Assembly: GCA_013399115.1 (NCBI GenBank)
Contig: VXAA01006090.1
Location: 1-64,000 of the forward strand
Length of the DNA stretch: 64,000 nt
Source of the DNA: Anseranas semipalmata
Lineage: Eukaryota > Chordata > Aves > Anseriformes > Anseranatidae
Reading direction: 5' to 3'
The position numbers were made by a program, and so were the translations under genes. Shown here one piece after another: positions 56,274 through 62,200 of this stretch. Numbering within the stretch: position 1 is the stretch's first letter; every line of letters starts with the position of its first letter. Below the pieces are notes generated by a model. The model saw only the letters and a program-made list of their open reading frames with translations. It was not told the origin of the DNA and did not search any database.

Positions 56274-59200
56274 TAGAGAACAGATCAAAAAGAGATTTGA
56301 TTCAGATGTTGGTCCAGAGAGGTTATGAATCTGATCCAGTTAAAGCCTGGAAAGAAGCACAGGAAAAGGTAATGCTCTGAAATCTCTGGATACATTTGAT
56401 GCTATTGTTATAAATGGTACTCATTTATTCATATGTTTGTTTTCTAGTAGTCTAATTTAATCTATGACACAACACTTTAAACAGATTATTCATTACTCTT
56501 TCTCATTGGCTTCCATTCTAACAAATATAAACGTACATAAAAATATTGTTGCATAAAATTGGTACTGCACATTGATAATTCTAAGAAGAAAAGTAAATAA
56601 CAAGGATTGAAAATGAGAACAGAGAAGACTGAATTTTCTAATGTTCCCAAATCAAAACTGGCAACTTGACTTCTGACTGGATGATACACTAAATGCAGCA
56701 TCAGTTATTGCACACTTAGAACTGATTTCTCCCTTATTATTTGTCATATGTTTGTAAAATATAATTATTTATATATAACCTATTCATCAGTTTTCTGGAA
56801 TGAAACTTGAATATTATAAAGCTATGACTTTTGAAGTTACCTTAAGACCTATATTTACTTCTCCTTTTTTAAAAACCCGAGAGTTTTTTATTGCTCCAAA
56901 AGAGTGACAAGTGTAATTTCATACTTTAATATGGGAAGATGAAACTATTTTCAAAGCAATTTCAAATTTTTGTCAGCCACTACTTTTCTAGGCCACTGCC
57001 ACTCCTTTTGGCTATTTTTTTTTGTTTCTCATTTGATTTGTTTTGCATTTTTTATTACTACTGTATTTTAACTCCATGCAGTGCAGTATTTTATAGCAAA
57101 ACTATCATGAAGAGAAATTTTGATCCACCTCCAAGCCACAACTCATACATTCAGGGTTTTTTTAGCAGTTTGTATCAAAAACACTGTGCTAATTTCTAAA
57201 GAAACAGAATCCGTGAGGAAACACCTTACTATTCCAGCAAGGTGTTTTGGAGGAGTGTTACAGTTGATGCATAGAGCTAAGATTATTAATACTTCTAAAA
57301 CTGAATATTTCACTTTAGGCAGCAGAAGAGGAGGACCCACAGAACCCAAATGATGATGCTTCCTCTGCTTCTGGCTCAACTTCTGGCCCCGATTTTAACT
57401 ATATCTTAAACATGTCTCTGTGGTCGCTTACAAAAGAGAAGGTAGAAGACCTAATTAAGCAGAGAGATTCAAAGGTTGGTACACTGTGGGAGGCTTGTTC
57501 TGAAATGATTTAGTAATTACCGATGTGTATAATTGCAAATGTTCAGTTTAGATAGTATTTACTTTAGCTGTGACTTAGTACCTTATATTCTATATGCTAT
57601 CTTCACTTTTCAGGAGAGAGAACTAAATGACCTTAAAAGGAAATCTTCTTCAGATCTCTGGAAAGAAGACTTAGCAGCTTTTGTTGAAGAGCTTGAAGTA
57701 TGTTTAACATATCTTTCTAAAAATATATATTAAAAATAAGCAAAAATTAATGAAAAAAAGAACACATTTTGGATTAAAAGCAGATGGACCTCCAAATATA
57801 GGGAAAAGTGGCAAATCAATTTTGGATAGCTGAGTTCCTAGTTGTGGTCCTTGGGGATTGTTTCTTGCATCAGTACAATATCATGCTTTTTCCACGTCAG
57901 TGAAAGGAAAATTACCAGAAGCAAATTTGTTTTCAGATGACACAAAGACTGGGAATAGTAACTAGTAATGGTAATAATAGTAGCAGTTCTACGTGATCTA
58001 ATCAGTTGTGAGGCAATAAGTATTGTAAAATGCAAAGCAGTACACCTAGGAACAAAGCATGTAGACCATAAGTACTAGATGAGGGGCTTTTACCTTGCCT
58101 CATTATTAACTCTGGTAAAAGGTAAAGGCATATTGATGGATAACTTGCTGAGCCTCAGCTTTCAGTGTTGCCTGAAAATGGCTCATGTAATCTTTTGAAG
58201 TAACACAGGATAATACAAATAAGACATTTGTTTTATTTCTCTGTGTTCATGGTGCAGCTGCAATTGGAAGTATTCTGTTCTGAAGTCTTCATATCAGCTA
58301 TATGTTGATATTGTGAAAAAAGCTGATGAAAGGACTGGAAGAGGTGCCTTATAGAAATTGCTCTGTAAGCTAGTTGCTTGCTTTAAACACTGAAAGACTG
58401 AAAAGTTACATCAGTACCTAGATCAGTACCTAGTACATGAGGAACAGAAACTTGATAAAAGAAAGATTTTCAATCCAGCAGTGTCCAAAAGTTCATGCTT
58501 ATTTAGGCTTGAATAAAAGTGTAATTTCTAACTGTAAGGGGTAATGAAGAATTTACCAAGATTAAGTGTATTATAATTCAGCTGACAACTAAGGGAAGTC
58601 TTCTGCTCCATGTTAAGAAATGAATCTTAAATAACCACTGTGTTCCACTTTGTCCTTATTAAAAAAGAATGTGTCGTGTTGTTCCCCCCCATTGTTTGTT
58701 AGAAAGTAGAAGCACAGGAAAGAGAAGATGTTTTGGCTGGCATGGTTGGCAAACCAATAAAAGGTAAAGTTGGTAAACCCAAGATGAAGAAACTTCAGTT
58801 GGAAGAGACCATGCCATCACCATTTGGTAGAAGAATAGTTCCACAGATTACATCTGCCATGAAAGCTGATGCCAGTAGGAAATTGCTGAAAAAGAAAAAG
58901 GTAAATCAAACCGTTGTTGTAGTTAGATTATTTATTATTTAACTGTTGTATTTTTCTATGCTGGCAACATAAATCCAAACCACTAGACCCCACTAATACT
59001 GCGTTTATAATGTTTTGCTGACCTAATGCATAAAGAAGTTAATACTGGTATCTTTTAGTTTATTTTGACTACTTATCGTTGAGGTGTTCTTGTTGATTTT
59101 TTTTTTCCTTCCAAGACTATTCAACAAATGTCAGTATACTACTCTATTTTCATTTATTATCTTCTACAAAATTGTATTGCAGTTTTATCTTGAAATTTAA

Positions 59201-62200
59201 AGGTATTTTATTTTGCCCAACTTTTTAATATTAGGGTGATACTGATTCTCTAGCAATAAAAATGGAATTTGATGAAGAATTTGGTGGCGTGCAAGCTGAG
59301 GGTGGTGGGGATGACTCACTGAATACAGCAGCCTCAGCAACTAAAACCCCTAAACCGAAGAGAGAGAAGAAGGAGCCTGGTAAGATCCTTACACAGTCAT
59401 CATTAAGCTTAAACGAATACTAATTTTGCATTAAATATATTTTTAACACATAGTGAGAAGGGAAATATACCACAATAATCACTATTTCATCTGATTTTCT
59501 TCCTTGAAGAGATGTGTGGACATACTTGAAGCACTTCAGCATTACAGCATACATAGAGATTAACAACAGATGTAGTAAATGCTGAAGTTAAATATGTTGA
59601 CATTTTTGTTACTGTTCTCTGGTTTTACTAACTTACTGAAATTTCTGTTAAGTAAACTGCTTTTCTGGGGGTAGGGGTCTATTTTCTACATATGATTTTG
59701 AGGGGGAGTTCTAAATCTTTGAATATGTGAGTAGAAAAAATAGATTATTTTTTACATAATTAGACTAATTCCGTTCAAACAGAAATTTCTAACTTGTATG
59801 TTCTCTGACATTGAAGGGCCAGGCATTGACCTTCAGTCTCAGAGTAATAGTATAAATTGTAGAACTTGATTAAAGGAATATATCTTCCGATTGACATATT
59901 CAGTCATTCTGACTTTTAAAAAGTATGCATGCTATGGCTTGGCAGACTAACCAATGTCTATATTAATTTTCTTTTTCCTCTATTAGTAAGCAGGTCAGCT
60001 TCTGTTCTATTCTTTTTCCTCTATTAGAAGCAGGTCAGCTTCTGTGTGAAATTATTTCATCACATTGTTAATTTTTCCTTCGGGAAGTAGAAGAAAATTT
60101 ACTTTACAATGTTTAAAGGAAAACTTTTGAAGATAAATTTGCTAAATTTATGCATCATAAGCAATTAGAAAAGTGTCTTTTTTTTTCTCCCTGACTGTAA
60201 TACATGCTTTAACTTATTACAGGTACTAGAGTAAGAAGAACACCATCATCAACAAAATCCAGTGCAAAAAAAGTGAAGAAACGAAACCCATGGTCAGATG
60301 ATGAATCCAAGTCTGAAAGTGATTTAGAAGAGAATGAGCCTGTGATTATTCCAAGAGACTCTCTGCTTAGGAGAGCTGCAGGTATCCAACCTTTTGTAAA
60401 ATGTGCATTGTGACTGAAAGTTTAAAATACAAACCTGCATTCTCCTTTGACCACAGCGTTCCTTTAGGACTTTATCTCTTACAGACAGCTTGCATTATAT
60501 TTTCTTCACTGTGATGATTGTGAAAAAACTCTTAATGGCAAGACCAAGAGTTGCTACAAAAGATTTTGTAACTTGGTCCAGAAATCTTTTACCTTATCCA
60601 AAACACTAGAATAGAAATTACAAAAGTGGTGAATTATACAAGAAATAGACAAGATAATACCATTACAAAATAAAAAATGACTCAAATGCAATTATATTGT
60701 CAAACAAGGCAGTGTTTGACAAAACAACACAGAAACTGAAATGGCTACAAAAAAAATTAATGAAAAATTCAGAACAGTCTATGAAAGGCAGAAGTATCAG
60801 AGTCTGAAAGTTTTTAAAATATCTAAATATTTGATAGTTAAGAAAAACACAAGATTTTTCTGGAAAATTGTTATTTAATTTTTCAAGCACTTGATTGGGA
60901 AGAATGTTCAAATGATATAGTCAAGAAAACGTTGTTTGTAAGCGAAGAATTCTTATTCCTTAAATGTGCTTATGCAGTGATGTCTTCATAATGCCATAAG
61001 CTGAAGGTATCTGAGCAAGCCACAAGTGGTGTCAGGTATTTGGTAGCAGTTTAAATTATGCACCTCTATTCTTCCAGTCTCAAACAAGTATCTTTTCCCC
61101 TTAAGTGTTTTGTCTTGTATAATCAGAGGCAGGGATTGTGTAGTGACTTCCACTTTTATTTATTTATGTAGTGACATAAACAGCTATCTTGAAATGCGTA
61201 AATATGTTTTTTTTCTTTTAGCTGAAAGGCCCAAGTATACGTTTGACTTCTCAGAAGAAGAAGATGATGCCGATGATGATGATGATGCCAACAATAATAA
61301 TGATTTGGATGAGCTTAAAGTAAAAGCCTCTCCAGTTATAAATGACAGAGAGGATGAGTTTGTTCCCTCAGACAGTTTAGAAAAAGATGAATATGACTTC
61401 TCCCCAGCTAAATCAAAGCCATCTCCAGAGTAAGTACTGTTACTCAGCAGTATTTATTTTCCAGTAATTTTTGAATGCAGAAGTCTTTAAACAAAACTGA
61501 GGGACATCAGTCAATTATTAATCTACATGTACTATGTAAAATAAAATGTATAAATTTCTGGGGAATAATGAAAATGTATATTATCTCAGCATTGCAATTG
61601 ACCTGTGCAGGGGAAAACAAGATTTACCTAACTGTAATATAGTGTCAGTAATGTCATCCGTTAAACTGCATTTAGTAAGATTTTCTGTTTTCCTTCTTGT
61701 ACCAGCTTGGTATACAGAACTACTGATAAAAATGTAGTACTGTTAATTTTGAATGTTTACAATGCATAACTGGAAAGTGATTTTAAGGATTTGACTGCTG
61801 CAAGCATATACAAAAATGCTAGAAATGCATTATAGTGCTAAAACAGGAATTTAATCTCCTATGGATACTATAATGTCTACATATTTCAGTATGTAGTCAG
61901 TGCAATTCATGCAATTTCTTTTTGTGTTTGGAAGTAGAAAAACATCTCAAGAGAAGAAAAATCAAGATTTTGGGAACATCTTCTCTTTCCCATCTTACTC
62001 TCAGAAGACAGATGATGGTAAGCTTGTTTTCACCGATTTATTTACCATTAGCAACTGTTATGGAATATATTCGGTGATTTGTGTCGTTAACACAAATTTC
62101 ATGCAGTAGTTATAGAAGAAAGATGTTGAGATTTATAAAGGGGAAAGAGGTTCTGATCCTTAGAGGAACATGGCTTGTATCATAGATAAGAAAGTCACAG

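Noticed and set aside
60382..60390. Possible U12-type intron 30 donor (GTATCC)
   Set aside because: The next bases are AA rather than TT and the acceptor side has no TCCTTAAC-like branch site, so a U2 intron is simpler.
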